From the NCBI GenBank assembly GCA_029558315.1, contig JAKQFQ010000334.1, positions 1-64,000 of the forward strand: DNA of 64,000 nucleotides, given 5' to 3'. The position numbers and the translations under genes were made by a program. Numbering within the stretch: the stretch's first letter is position 1; every line of letters starts with the position of its first letter. Shown piece after piece: positions 37,715 through 47,666 of this stretch. Below the pieces are notes generated by a model. That model did not search any database and was not told the origin of the DNA. It saw only the letters and a program-made list of their open reading frames with translations. The DNA comes from Bacillota bacterium (GTDB lineage: Bacteria > Bacillota > Clostridia > Lachnospirales > Lachnospiraceae).

Positions 37715-39073
37715 ATGAATTTAACAGAAAAAAGCGTTGTGATTATGGGAGCGGGGAAGAGCGGAATAGCAGCAGCAATTTTACTTGGAAAGATTGGAGC
37801 ATATCCTGTCATTTTTGATGAAAATGAAAATCTTGAGATAGAGAAGGTTATGGAGAAAATGGAAGGAATAAAGGCAGAGATTTATTCCGGGATTCTTCCA
37901 AAGGAAGTAAAAGAGAAGTCTGTTTTACTGGTGATGAGCCCGGGAATCCCTGTAGATACACCATTTGTTGATGAATTTAAGGAGCGGGGGATACCGGTAT
38001 GGGGAGAGATAGAGCTTGCATATCAATTTGCCAAAGGTAAGATTATTGCCATTACCGGTACCAATGGAAAGACTACAACTACGGCATTAACCGGTAAAAT
38101 TATGGAAGATTATTATGGAAAATCCTTTGTGGTTGGCAATATTGGCAATCCGTATACAATGGCTGCCCTGGAAACAACCGATTCTGATGTTACGGTTGCA
38201 GAAGTAAGCAGCTTTCAGCTTGAGACGATTCAGGATTTTCATCCGCAAGTATCTGCAATTTTGAACATTACTCCGGATCATCTGAATCGACATCATACGA
38301 TGGACAATTATGTAGCATGCAAAGAAGCGGTAGCCTGTAATCAGACCAAGGAGGATACCTGCGTCTTGAATTATGAGGATGCCTATACAAGAGAATTTGG
38401 AAAAAGAACGAAGGCGCGTGCATTATATTTTTCTTCAAAACAACAATTACATCCGGGTATTTATCTTCAAGAGGAGGATATTTACTACGACGATGGTCAA
38501 CAGATTGTCAAGATAATGAATATCCATGAGATGAGACTTCTTGGAATACATAATGTTGAAAATGTGATGGCTGCATTAGGAATGGCAATTAGTTATGGGG
38601 TTCAGATGGAACACATTATTGCTTCAATAAAGGATTTTCATGCAGTTGAACATAGAATCGAGTATGTCGCAACCATTGCGGGCGTGGATTATTACAATGA
38701 TTCTAAGGGAACCAATCCGGATGCTGCCATCAAAGGAATTCAGGCAATGAACAGAAAGACAGTACTGATTGGCGGAGGATACGATAAGCAGAATACATAT
38801 GATGAATGGATTGAAAGCTTTCAGGGCAAGGTGACGTGGTTGATTCTCTTAGGGCAGACCAAAGAAGCGATTAAGGAATGTGCGACCCGTCATGGATTTG
38901 AGAATGTGATTCTTGTTAATTCACTGGAAGAAGCAGTTGATGTGGCTGCGAAGAAAGCGAAGAATGGGGAAGCAGTGTTACTTTCACCGGCATGTGCCAG
39001 TTGGGGAATGTTTCCAAATTATGAAGTAAGAGGCAATCAGTTCAAGGAACTTGTCAGGAAAATGGAGGCATAG
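37715..39073 (+). CDS. murD: UDP-N-acetylmuramoylalanine--D-glutamate ligase
   Basis: 452 aa; AITGTNGKTTTTALTGKI; NITPDHLNRH; YNDSKGTNPDA. Confidence 0.96.
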   Translation: MNLTEKSVVIMGAGKSGIAAAILLGKIGAYPVIFDENENLEIEKVMEKMEGIKAEIYSGILPKEVKEKSVLLVMSPGIPVDTPFVDEFKERGIPVWGEIELAYQFAKGKIIAITGTNGKTTTTALTGKIMEDYYGKSFVVGNIGNPYTMAALETTDSDVTVAEVSSFQLETIQDFHPQVSAILNITPDHLNRHHTMDNYVACKEAVACNQTKEDTCVLNYEDAYTREFGKRTKARALYFSSKQQLHPGIYLQEEDIYYDDGQQIVKIMNIHEMRLLGIHNVENVMAALGMAISYGVQMEHIIASIKDFHAVEHRIEYVATIAGVDYYNDSKGTNPDAAIKGIQAMNRKTVLIGGGYDKQNTYDEWIESFQGKVTWLILLGQTKEAIKECATRHGFENVILVNSLEEAVDVAAKKAKNGEAVLLSPACASWGMFPNYEVRGNQFKELVRKMEA

Positions 39074-39075
39074 GT

Positions 39076-40224
39076 GTGGCGAAGAAAAGAACAAAATACT
39101 TTTTCGATTATACTTTGCTTCTGGTCGTATTTGCTTTATTGATTTTTGGAATGCTGATGATATTCTCGACCAGTTCATATGAGGCCAGTATGCAGGGGCA
39201 TAGTGCATATTTCTATCTTAGAAAACAGATTGTTGCAGTTGGTATTGGCCTGGGAGCAATGTTTATCATTATTTTTATGAAATCCTATTATTGGATGCGA
39301 TCAAAAGTTATCCTGGGTACGGCTGTTATTGGTTCTGTTATTTTGATGCTTTTGCTGTTTAGTCCGCTGGCATTTTCTGCCAATGGAGCAACAAGATGGC
39401 TGGATCTTAAGATAGTAAATCTTCAGCCGGCAGAAGTGGTTAAGCTGTTTATGATTGTTTTTCTGGCTGGATTTATTGCCAATGGACCAGGGAGACTTCG
39501 CGACTGGAAAGGGATTGGAGTTGCAATGGGTGTTCCCGGAGCACTTGCCATTTTGATCTGGCAGATTTCAGATAACCTTTCGAGTGCGATTATTGTATTG
39601 GGAATTGCAGGAGTTGTGGTCTTTGTTTCCACAAAGAATTACAAATGGTATCTTTTGGGAATACTTGTGGTTGCTCTGTTTGCAGGAGGATATGTACTGC
39701 TAACGATTTATCAGAGTAAGAATGGTGTTGCGATCGATTTCAGACAGGATAGAATTATTGCATGGCTTGATCCGGAGAGCTATTCCTCCGATACAGGATA
39801 TCAGACCTTACAATCGCTCTACGCGATTGGATCGGGTGGAATTCTGGGGAAAGGAATCGGAGAGAGTGTCCAGAAGCTTGGCTTCATTCCGGAAGCACAG
39901 AATGATATGATTTTCTCAATTATCTGTGAGGAATTGGGACTGGTAGGCGCCCTGGTTGTAATGGCGCTGTTTGCTCTGCTGATTTACCGTTGCCTGCTGA
40001 TTGCCGTAAATGCCAATGACTTATATAGCGCATTGCTTGTTGTCGGAGTTATGGCACATATCGCAATACAGGTTGTTTTAAATATTGCCGTTGTTACCAA
40101 TTCCATACCAAACACCGGTATTAGTCTTCCTTTTATCAGTTATGGAGGTTCTTCTGTCGTGTTTCTGTTATGTGAAATAGGAATTGTATTGCGAGTGTCC
40201 CGTTCAATAAAAGTAGAGGAATGA
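39076..40224 (+). CDS. ftsW: SEDS-family peptidoglycan polymerase FtsW
   Basis: 382 aa, multi-TM; GATRWLDL..NLQPAEVVKL; AQNDMIFSIICEELG; GISLPFISYGGSS. Confidence 0.93.
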   Translation: MAKKRTKYFFDYTLLLVVFALLIFGMLMIFSTSSYEASMQGHSAYFYLRKQIVAVGIGLGAMFIIIFMKSYYWMRSKVILGTAVIGSVILMLLLFSPLAFSANGATRWLDLKIVNLQPAEVVKLFMIVFLAGFIANGPGRLRDWKGIGVAMGVPGALAILIWQISDNLSSAIIVLGIAGVVVFVSTKNYKWYLLGILVVALFAGGYVLLTIYQSKNGVAIDFRQDRIIAWLDPESYSSDTGYQTLQSLYAIGSGGILGKGIGESVQKLGFIPEAQNDMIFSIICEELGLVGALVVMALFALLIYRCLLIAVNANDLYSALLVVGVMAHIAIQVVLNIAVVTNSIPNTGISLPFISYGGSSVVFLLCEIGIVLRVSRSIKVEE

Positions 40225-40308
40225 TGCACATTTTCTGGTTTGAGCTCATATATTAACATGGGTGCCTTTTGCGAGAAGGAGTGCCTGTCTAGAAAAATGT
40301 AGGATGGT

Positions 40309-41562
40309 GTGGGCTTGGATTCCATTCGGATTACTGGAAAGCAATCACTTTATGGAGAAGTAGAAATACAAGGTTCAAAAAATGCAGCGCTGCCGATTCT
40401 GGCAGCGTCCGTTTTAATTAAGGGAGAGGTTGTTCTTCACAACTGCCCAAGGATTCAGGATACTAGGCTGATGCTGCAGCTCTTAAGGCGCTTGGGTGCC
40501 CGTATCACGATAGAGGGGCATACAGTTTCCATACAAAATGAGGAGCGAGGGGCAATTGAACTTCCGAAGAAAGACGTACAGGGAATGCGTTCTTCGATTG
40601 TTTTACTTGGAGCGATGCTTGGCAGATATGGGGAAGCTGTGATATATTATCCGGGAGGCTGCGTGATCGGAGAGCGGCCCATTGATCTGCATTTGATGGC
40701 ATTACAACAACTTGGGGCTTCCATAACGATTCAGGATGATTGTATTATTGCAACTGCAAAACAGCTAACTGGTACGCATATTCATTTCCCGATTGTAAGT
40801 GTTGGAGCAACGCAGAACGCAATCCTTGCTGCCGTTTTGGCTAAGGGGACAACAGTTCTGTCCAATGCATCCAGAGAACCGGAAGTTGAAGCTTTGTGTG
40901 ATTTCCTGCGTAGTGCAGGAGCAATTATTAAGGGAGTGGGTACCAGAACACTTACGATTACAGGCAATTCACTTCATCCGGTTGTATATTCGATTCCGCC
41001 GGAGCGTATTGTCGCCGGAACTTATCTTTTAGCAGCTGCCGGTGCAGGAGGTGATATCTGTCTGACCAATGCTCCGATACAGGAACTGAATGCCCTGCTC
41101 CATGTCCTTAGTCTGATGGATTGTTTTGTACGAGTAAAAGAACAGCGCATTTATATAAAGACAGACAGGGCGCTCAGAGGTGGTATTGATGTAACAACAC
41201 AGGCTTATCCTGGATTTCCAACGGATTTGCAGCCGCAGTTAACGACTGTATTAACCAAGGCAGATGCAGACAGTTACCTGAAGGAGACGGTGTTTGAACA
41301 GAGATTTGCTTATCTGGGTGAATTGGAAAAAATGGGAGCGAATATCACGAAGCAGGAGCATGGGATTACGATACATCCAATTGCTCAACTAAAGGGAACT
41401 GTTGTTGAAGCAACAGATCTTCGTGCAGGAGCAGCGCTGGTAATTGCCGGAATTATGGCTGAGGGAGAGAGCCTTGTGAAAAAGGTATCTTTCATAGAAC
41501 GAGGATACGAAGATATCATTGGAGATTTTCAGAAACTGGGAGTAACCCTTTTTAAGGAGTAA
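40309..41562 (+). CDS. murA: UDP-N-acetylglucosamine 1-carboxyvinyltransferase
   Basis: 417 aa; GSKNAALPILAASVL; EPA-family repeats; GYEDIIGDFQKLG. Confidence 0.93.
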   Translation: MGLDSIRITGKQSLYGEVEIQGSKNAALPILAASVLIKGEVVLHNCPRIQDTRLMLQLLRRLGARITIEGHTVSIQNEERGAIELPKKDVQGMRSSIVLLGAMLGRYGEAVIYYPGGCVIGERPIDLHLMALQQLGASITIQDDCIIATAKQLTGTHIHFPIVSVGATQNAILAAVLAKGTTVLSNASREPEVEALCDFLRSAGAIIKGVGTRTLTITGNSLHPVVYSIPPERIVAGTYLLAAAGAGGDICLTNAPIQELNALLHVLSLMDCFVRVKEQRIYIKTDRALRGGIDVTTQAYPGFPTDLQPQLTTVLTKADADSYLKETVFEQRFAYLGELEKMGANITKQEHGITIHPIAQLKGTVVEATDLRAGAALVIAGIMAEGESLVKKVSFIERGYEDIIGDFQKLGVTLFKE

Positions 41563-41576
41563 CAAAAGGAGGAAGT

Positions 41577-42317
41577 ATGAGAGATTATGATACCCTGATA
41601 CATAAACAAATCATAGCCTGCGTCATACTGGGGGGTGTTGCAGCACTGCTCTTTACATTCTGGATTTTTCTTGCGAAATTTCAGGTGACCAATGTGTATG
41701 TTGAAGGGAACAAACATTATTCTGCCCAGGAAATCAGAGAAATGATTGAAGTGGGAAGATTTGGAGATAACTCGCTTTTTCTTTCCTTCAAATACAGCAA
41801 TAAGAGTATTACGGATATCCCGTTTATCGAAACGATGGACGTGGATGTCCTCGATCGTAATACCATCAAAATAACTGTTTATGAGAAAGCTCTGGCTGGA
41901 TATGTAGAATATCTGGGAAGCTATATGTATTTTGATAAGGATGGTGTGATCGTGGAGAATGCTTCGGTTCAGACCGTTGGAATTCCGTTGGTAACCGGAT
42001 TAAAGTTTGATCATTTTGTGATGTATGAACCTTTGCCGGTGGAAAATCAGGATATCTTTCAAACAATCCTAAATGTAACACAGATGCTCGAAAAATACAG
42101 TATTGTCACTGATCGGATCTATTTTGATGATGCCTATAAAATGACTTTATATTTTGGAGATGTCCGTGTTACAATGGGAGAGAATCAAATGATTGAAGAG
42201 AAAATCCAGCGTTTAGATGCAATTCTGCCACAGCTGGCGGGAAAAAGCGGGGTATTACATATGGACAATTATCAAGATGGTTCAGAGGATATAACATTTA
42301 CACTGGATGAAGAGTAG
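41577..42317 (+). CDS. FtsQ/DivIB cell-division protein
   Basis: 246 aa; N-terminal TM, POTRA-like FQVTNVYVEGNKHYSAQEIREM; located murA-divIB-ftsZ. Confidence 0.88.
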   Translation: MRDYDTLIHKQIIACVILGGVAALLFTFWIFLAKFQVTNVYVEGNKHYSAQEIREMIEVGRFGDNSLFLSFKYSNKSITDIPFIETMDVDVLDRNTIKITVYEKALAGYVEYLGSYMYFDKDGVIVENASVQTVGIPLVTGLKFDHFVMYEPLPVENQDIFQTILNVTQMLEKYSIVTDRIYFDDAYKMTLYFGDVRVTMGENQMIEEKIQRLDAILPQLAGKSGVLHMDNYQDGSEDITFTLDEE

Positions 42318-42342
42318 CGAGAGGATTGAGAATGTGGATAAA

Positions 42343-42370
42343 TTTGACCCAACTAGTCAACGAGGTCAAA
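42343..42370. promoter_or_regulatory. Dyad upstream of the ftsZ promoter (candidate operator)
   Basis: TTTGACC - 14 nt - GGTCAAA, about 28 bp upstream of the predicted -35. Confidence 0.35.
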
Positions 42371-42398
42371 ATAGAAGCAATTTTATTGATAAAATGGG

Positions 42399-42427
42399 TT
42401 GATAATTTCATTAAATAATTATATGAT
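42399..42427 (+). promoter_or_regulatory. Candidate sigma-A promoter for ftsZ
   Basis: TTGATA - 17 bp - TATGAT. Confidence 0.65.
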
Positions 42428-42470
42428 ATTTTTAGATTGTCAAAATGAGAGTATTAGGAGGAGTAAGATC

Positions 42471-43739
42471 TTGCTGGAAATAAATTGTATGGAATCAGAT
42501 GCAGCTGCTAAGATTCTTGTAGTAGGTGTAGGTGGAGCAGGTAATAACGCTGTTAATCGAATGATTGATGAAGGAATTATTGGCGTTGAATATATTGGAG
42601 TAAATACTGACAAGCAGGCATTACAGTTATGTAAAGCTACCAATTTAATTCAGATTGGTGAGAAACTCACCAAAGGACTTGGTGCTGGAGCTAAGCCGGA
42701 AGTTGGTCAACAGGCTGCAGAGGAAAGTGCAGATGAGATTACAGAAGCAATTCAGGGTGCTGATATGGTATTTGTTACCGCAGGAATGGGTGGCGGTACC
42801 GGAACAGGAGCAGCCCCGGTAGTTGCAAAACTTGCAAAAGAACAGGGATGTCTGACTGTTGCGGTTGTTACAAAGCCTTTTGCATTTGAACAGAAGAAAC
42901 GTATGGACAATGCGATGATTGGTATTGAGAATTTAAAAGGTAATGTAGATACCATGATTGTTATTCCCAATGAAAAGCTTCTTGAAATTGTGGACAAACG
43001 TACTTCATTTAGAGATGCATTCCGTAAAGCTGATGAAGTGTTACAGCAGGCAGTTCGTGGTATTACTGATCTGATTAATGTTCCATCTGATATCAATCTT
43101 GATTTTGCTGATGTGCAGACGGTTATGAAGGATAAGGGCGTTGCTCATGTGGGAATTGGTATGGGTAACGGTGATGACAAAGCCCTGGATGCAGTTCAGA
43201 TGGCAGTACAGAGCCCGCTTCTTGAGACAACGATATCCGATGCGTCAGATATTATTATCAATGTTACCGGTGATATTACCCTTTATGATCCTGCTGCAGC
43301 AGCAGAATACATAGAAGGAATTACCGGAGATGAAGTTAATGTAATCTTTGGTGCAAGAGTGGATGAATCCATGACAGACACCTGTGTTGTAACTGTAATT
43401 GCAACCGGAATTGAACCGCCGGTTACATATGCAAGTAAGATTACGAGTGCAAAGGATTATCGCCCAGGATTTAAGGCAAAGACTGTATCCGGAGTTACGA
43501 GTGGGAATACAACAGTGATTCCAAATGTTGCAGGAGTAAGTGCACGACCGACAGGACAGGCAGTACCGACTTCGGGAATTCAGGCAGGGGACAAGCCCAA
43601 GACGTTATTTACCGGAACAAGCAATATCCCGACCTTTAATGGTAAATTCAACTCTAAGATAAAGGAACAGAGTTATGATATTCCAACCTTTATCAAAACA
43701 GCCAGCAAGAACAAGAGCGAAGAAGACGGTAAAGAATAA
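42471..43739 (+). CDS. ftsZ: Cell division GTPase FtsZ
   Basis: [33 protein letters not shown] start ([15 protein letters not shown]) after AGGAGGAG. The track start at 42399 lies in the promoter. Confidence 0.95.
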   Translation: MLEINCMESDAAAKILVVGVGGAGNNAVNRMIDEGIIGVEYIGVNTDKQALQLCKATNLIQIGEKLTKGLGAGAKPEVGQQAAEESADEITEAIQGADMVFVTAGMGGGTGTGAAPVVAKLAKEQGCLTVAVVTKPFAFEQKKRMDNAMIGIENLKGNVDTMIVIPNEKLLEIVDKRTSFRDAFRKADEVLQQAVRGITDLINVPSDINLDFADVQTVMKDKGVAHVGIGMGNGDDKALDAVQMAVQSPLLETTISDASDIIINVTGDITLYDPAAAAEYIEGITGDEVNVIFGARVDESMTDTCVVTVIATGIEPPVTYASKITSAKDYRPGFKAKTVSGVTSGNTTVIPNVAGVSARPTGQAVPTSGIQAGDKPKTLFTGTSNIPTFNGKFNSKIKEQSYDIPTFIKTASKNKSEEDGKE

Positions 43740-43756
43740 AAATACATGATTTGAGT

Positions 43757-43797
43757 AGCTGTGAGAAATGCAAAAGCATTTTTCACAGCTTTTTTTG
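43757..43797 (+). terminator. Terminator after ftsZ
   Basis: agctgtgagaaatgc-aaaa-gcatttttcacagct-ttttttg. Confidence 0.92.
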
Positions 43798-43875
43798 TGC
43801 AATTGAAAAGTGCGACAGACCTTTTACATTTAATGCAGAAATTTGCCGTAAGAAAATAAAGATGCAGGAGTGCCT

Positions 43876-43908
43876 TTGACATATTTCGCCGTGCTAATTG
43901 GCTATAAT
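43876..43908 (+). promoter_or_regulatory. spoIIG-type promoter with long spacer
   Basis: TTGACA (43876-43881) - 21 bp - TATAAT (43903-43908); possible 0A-box-like TGCGACA at 43811-43817. Confidence 0.6.
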
Positions 43909-43935
43909 GATGGAATAGAAAACAGGGAGGCTGGG

Positions 43936-44760
43936 GTGAGAGAATATCACTATACTGTGTACGTGGATGTACTGTTGGTCAAAAATTTTCTAATGTGCAT
44001 ACTTCTTCTGTTGGGACTTCTTGTCTGGCAGAAAAGGGAATTGGGCCTTATTAAGATATTAAAACTGTGGTGGAAACGTCTTTTGCTCTATGCCGGGATC
44101 TGGTCGGGAACAACAGTGCTTGGGTTGATATTTCCACAACCGTTGCGGTGGAGCTTAGGACTTTTGCTGGAGAGTGTGTGGCTGTGGTTTGTGCTGAACA
44201 AGGTTGGTGAAGCACAGATGAAGAAGAGGTCTCAAGTCGTCGTTATTGTGTTCAGTGGCTTATATTATTCCGGAGGACTTGGATTGTTTTTGAGATTTGA
44301 AAGGTGGAGTGCAATCAATGTCAATGAGCTTTGGTGTGTTCTCCTGCTCTTTTTCCTCCTGACCTCATTTTGGCTTCGCCAGAAACAAAAAGGGTTCTAT
44401 ACCGTTACGTTGCATTATAAAGGTCAGATGATTCAGGTCAAAGCCCTGGGGGACACCGGAAATGCATTAAGAGAACCATTGACGGGACGTAATGTTTCGG
44501 TAATGGAACAGCGAATGCTTCCGGGCATGGATGATATTATGACAGAAGACCTGGCCTTGTCACGGGGGGTGTTTGTGATTCCCTATCACTGCGTTGGAAC
44601 AATCAGCGGAGTTTTACCCGGCATTCTGGTAAAGGACGTAATCATAGAAAATGGCACAAGACGATTGATCGCAAAAGAAATGATGATAGCACTTTGCCCT
44701 GACCGGTTATCCGGAAGCGGCAGCTATCAGATGTTGTTACATATGGGATATTTGTCCTGA
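43936..44760 (+). CDS. spoIIGA: Sigma-E processing peptidase SpoIIGA
   Basis: Five N-terminal TMs, aspartic-protease motif LGDTGNALREP; GTG start; upstream of sigE. Confidence 0.92.
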   Translation: MREYHYTVYVDVLLVKNFLMCILLLLGLLVWQKRELGLIKILKLWWKRLLLYAGIWSGTTVLGLIFPQPLRWSLGLLLESVWLWFVLNKVGEAQMKKRSQVVVIVFSGLYYSGGLGLFLRFERWSAINVNELWCVLLLFFLLTSFWLRQKQKGFYTVTLHYKGQMIQVKALGDTGNALREPLTGRNVSVMEQRMLPGMDDIMTEDLALSRGVFVIPYHCVGTISGVLPGILVKDVIIENGTRRLIAKEMMIALCPDRLSGSGSYQMLLHMGYLS

Positions 44761-44799
44761 TGCAGGACGATCAGTTTGGTAGAAAAGGAGGAGATAAAA

Positions 44800-45534
44800 A
44801 TGGAATTGACATTACCGGTACGCTTATGCTGGTTGCTTGGAAAAAGTAATAAAAAGTCGGATGAGAATAATGTAAGAGAATTACATTATATAGGAGGAAC
44901 GGATGTGTTGCCATCCCCGCTTGACCCGGTGGAAGAAGGAAAAATGATACAAATGCTGGAAAACGGACAGGAAGCGACTGCAAAACCGATTTTAATAGAA
45001 CATAATCTCAGACTTGTCGTTTATATCGCAAAGAAATTTGACAATACCGGAATCGGCGTGGAGGATCTGGTTTCCATTGGAACCATCGGCCTGATTAAAT
45101 CAATTAATACATTTCGCTCGGAAAAGAATATTAAGCTTGCGACATATGCATCTCGCTGTATTGAAAATGAGATATTAATGTATTTAAGACGTAATAACAA
45201 GACGCGAATGGAGGTCTCTATTGATGAGCCGTTAAATGTAGACTGGGACGGAAATGAACTGTTACTTTCAGATATTCTTGGAACCGACGAGGATGTTATC
45301 TACAGAGATCTGGAAAATGAAGTAGAGAGAAAACTCTTAATTCGGGCGGTGGAAAAACTAAAGGAACGTGAAAAAACGATTGTGATGCTGCGATTTGGCT
45401 TAAACAGAAAGGATGGCAGGGAAATGACGCAAAAAGAAGTTGCGCAGTTACTCGGTATTTCCCAATCCTACATATCCAGATTAGAGAAGAAAATAATGAA
45501 ACGATTGCAAAAAGAGATGGTGAGAGTGGAATAA
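44800..45534 (+). CDS. sigE: RNA polymerase sporulation sigma factor SigE
   Basis: [40 protein letters not shown]...[36 protein letters not shown]; pro-region [14 protein letters not shown]. Confidence 0.95.
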   Translation: MELTLPVRLCWLLGKSNKKSDENNVRELHYIGGTDVLPSPLDPVEEGKMIQMLENGQEATAKPILIEHNLRLVVYIAKKFDNTGIGVEDLVSIGTIGLIKSINTFRSEKNIKLATYASRCIENEILMYLRRNNKTRMEVSIDEPLNVDWDGNELLLSDILGTDEDVIYRDLENEVERKLLIRAVEKLKEREKTIVMLRFGLNRKDGREMTQKEVAQLLGISQSYISRLEKKIMKRLQKEMVRVE

Positions 45535-45535
45535 A

Positions 45536-46507
45536 ATGGACAACACCTCATATATTGAAAGGAAAGCATTGTTTCCACCGATGTTTGATTCATTGGCGGA
45601 AGGGATTGCAGGTCTTAAAGGATTGCAGGAGATCAGAATGCGATGTAACCGCCCGATCAGGGTGCTTTGCGGTAATCATGAATATATGGTGAATCATCAG
45701 GGGGCGCGATGTCAGAATGAAGCATCCGCCTTCTGGATGCAACAGGAGGACATGGATGCGCTTCTGTCGCATCTATGTCACTACTCGATTTATGCCTACG
45801 AAGAAGAAATCAGGCAGGGATATCTGACGATGGCAGGAGGGCATCGTGTTGGTATCGCGGGACAGGCTGTTGTGCGCGATGATGGGATTGTCACAATTCA
45901 TCCGGTTGCAAGTATTAATATCAGAATTGCACATGAAAAGATTGGCTGTGCTAATCTGGTCTTGCCGTATTTATATCTGAATCATCATTTGTGCAACACC
46001 TTAATTGTTTCCCCACCGGCATGCGGCAAGACTACTTTGTTAAGAGACCTGATTCGTCAGATTTCTGACGGAGGTGTGTTAGACAGAGGCAGAAATGTCG
46101 GCGTTGTAGACGAACGTTCTGAGATTGGTGGAACTTACAGGGGAAGATTGTGTAACGATTTGGGAAGCCGTACGGATGTAATGGATGCCTGCCCCAAATC
46201 CATTGGCATGATGCTGCTGATTCGTTCCATGAATCCGGACGTGATCGCAGTGGATGAGTTGGGGAGTACGACGGATATGATTGCAATGCAACAGGTAATC
46301 AGCTGCGGCTGTAAGGTGATTGCTACGGTACATGGCAGTGGAATAGAGGATTTATACCGTAAGCGCTATTTGGAGGAGATTATGAAGGAAAAAATCTTTG
46401 AGCGGATTGTTCTGTTGGGGAAACAGAACGGAGCAGGAACGCTCCTTGGAATTTATGATGAAAACGCCAAGCCACTAAGCGATAACGCGACAGGTCAATT
46501 GCTATGA
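45536..46507 (+). CDS. spoIIIAA: Stage III sporulation protein AA
   Basis: 323 aa; ATPase motifs SPPACGKTTLLRDLIRQIS, VVDERSEIGGTYRGRLCNDLGSRTDVMDACPKSIGM. Confidence 0.95.
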   Translation: MDNTSYIERKALFPPMFDSLAEGIAGLKGLQEIRMRCNRPIRVLCGNHEYMVNHQGARCQNEASAFWMQQEDMDALLSHLCHYSIYAYEEEIRQGYLTMAGGHRVGIAGQAVVRDDGIVTIHPVASINIRIAHEKIGCANLVLPYLYLNHHLCNTLIVSPPACGKTTLLRDLIRQISDGGVLDRGRNVGVVDERSEIGGTYRGRLCNDLGSRTDVMDACPKSIGMMLLIRSMNPDVIAVDELGSTTDMIAMQQVISCGCKVIATVHGSGIEDLYRKRYLEEIMKEKIFERIVLLGKQNGAGTLLGIYDENAKPLSDNATGQLL

Positions 46508-47022
46508 TTGGCAAATGGATTGGTGCGGGACTGCTTGTTATGGGCTGCTTTTTATATGGGTATTTTCTTGCACTTGAAATCAGAAAACGAAGAGAAGAAT
46601 TGCAATATCTAGGACAGCTGTTGATCTTTTTGAAAAGTGAAATTACATATAAACGAGCTTCGCTGGAGGATGCATGTCAACATATGGCCAGGCAGGCCAG
46701 GGCACCTTATGAGGAATGCTTCCTGACAATGAACAAACAAATGAAATTAGAAGGTCAGACATTTGAAGACACATGGAAAGCAGCCTTAAAGGCAATGGTA
46801 CAAAAAACATGGCTGAAGGAAGAGGATGTGCATTGCATTGAAGAAATTGCTTTGTTTGGGGGTGTTTGGGACATAACATTGCTCATTGGTCTGCTGGATC
46901 GAAGTATGGAAGAAGTAGCAAGGCAAATAGAATATCTGGATCAGGAATATGAAAAGAAAGGAAAGACCTATCTATATCTTGGCGGCTGTACCGGAATTGG
47001 TCTGGTGATTCTACTGGTATAG
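46504..47022 (+). CDS. spoIIIAB: Stage III sporulation protein AB
   Basis: 172 aa, position in spoIIIA operon, overlaps spoIIIAA stop. Confidence 0.88.
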   Translation: MIGKWIGAGLLVMGCFLYGYFLALEIRKRREELQYLGQLLIFLKSEITYKRASLEDACQHMARQARAPYEECFLTMNKQMKLEGQTFEDTWKAALKAMVQKTWLKEEDVHCIEEIALFGGVWDITLLIGLLDRSMEEVARQIEYLDQEYEKKGKTYLYLGGCTGIGLVILLV

Positions 47023-47038
47023 AATTGGGGAAGGGTGC

Positions 47039-47233
47039 ATGAGTGAAAATCTGATACTAAAAATTGCAGCAGTTGGAATCCTGATAACAATTCTGAATCA
47101 GGTACTAAAACACAGCGGACGCGAAGAACAGGCATTTCTACTCAGCCTTGCAGGACTGATTCTGGTGCTGACCTGGATTGTTCCCTATATCCTGGATCTG
47201 TTTCTTCTGATTAAGGAATTGTTTGAAATCTAA
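47039..47233 (+). CDS. spoIIIAC: Stage III sporulation protein AC
   Basis: 64 aa, two TMs, order in operon. Confidence 0.9.
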   Translation: MSENLILKIAAVGILITILNQVLKHSGREEQAFLLSLAGLILVLTWIVPYILDLFLLIKELFEI

Positions 47234-47279
47234 GAAGCACAGGAAACATTTATGTTTTATGGCAGAATAGGAGATTACT

Positions 47280-47666
47280 TTGGATGCAATTAGAATCGCT
47301 ATACTTGGCATCTTGGCTATGCTGATGATACAAATGATTCGTCCTAAGGAACCGATGGCAGCAATTGGGCTATCCCTAGCCTGTGCTTTTTTGATTCTTT
47401 GCAATGTGTTAGGAAAGGCCATCGTAATATTTACATCCATCAGTGACCTTCTGACGATGCTCGAACCTGCCAATTCTTATCTGGCAATTCTGATTAAGGC
47501 CGTTGGAATAACAATGATAACGGAATTCTCAGCTGCAATCTGTCGTGAAAATGGAATGCTTTCAATTGCAGATGGAATCAGAACGTTTGGCAAAATGTCG
47601 GTGTTGCTTCTTGGCGTTCCCATTCTTAGCACCTTACTTGAGATGATTGGAGGGCTGACTTTGTGA
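47280..47666 (+). CDS. spoIIIAD: Stage III sporulation protein AD
   Basis: 128 aa, TTG start, hydrophobic, order in operon. Confidence 0.88.
   Translation: MDAIRIAILGILAMLMIQMIRPKEPMAAIGLSLACAFLILCNVLGKAIVIFTSISDLLTMLEPANSYLAILIKAVGITMITEFSAAICRENGMLSIADGIRTFGKMSVLLLGVPILSTLLEMIGGLTL

Noticed and set aside
40225-40308. ftsW-murA gap as a site of a deleted murG remnant
   Set aside because: The 84-nt gap shows no recognisable MurG-like peptide in any frame.
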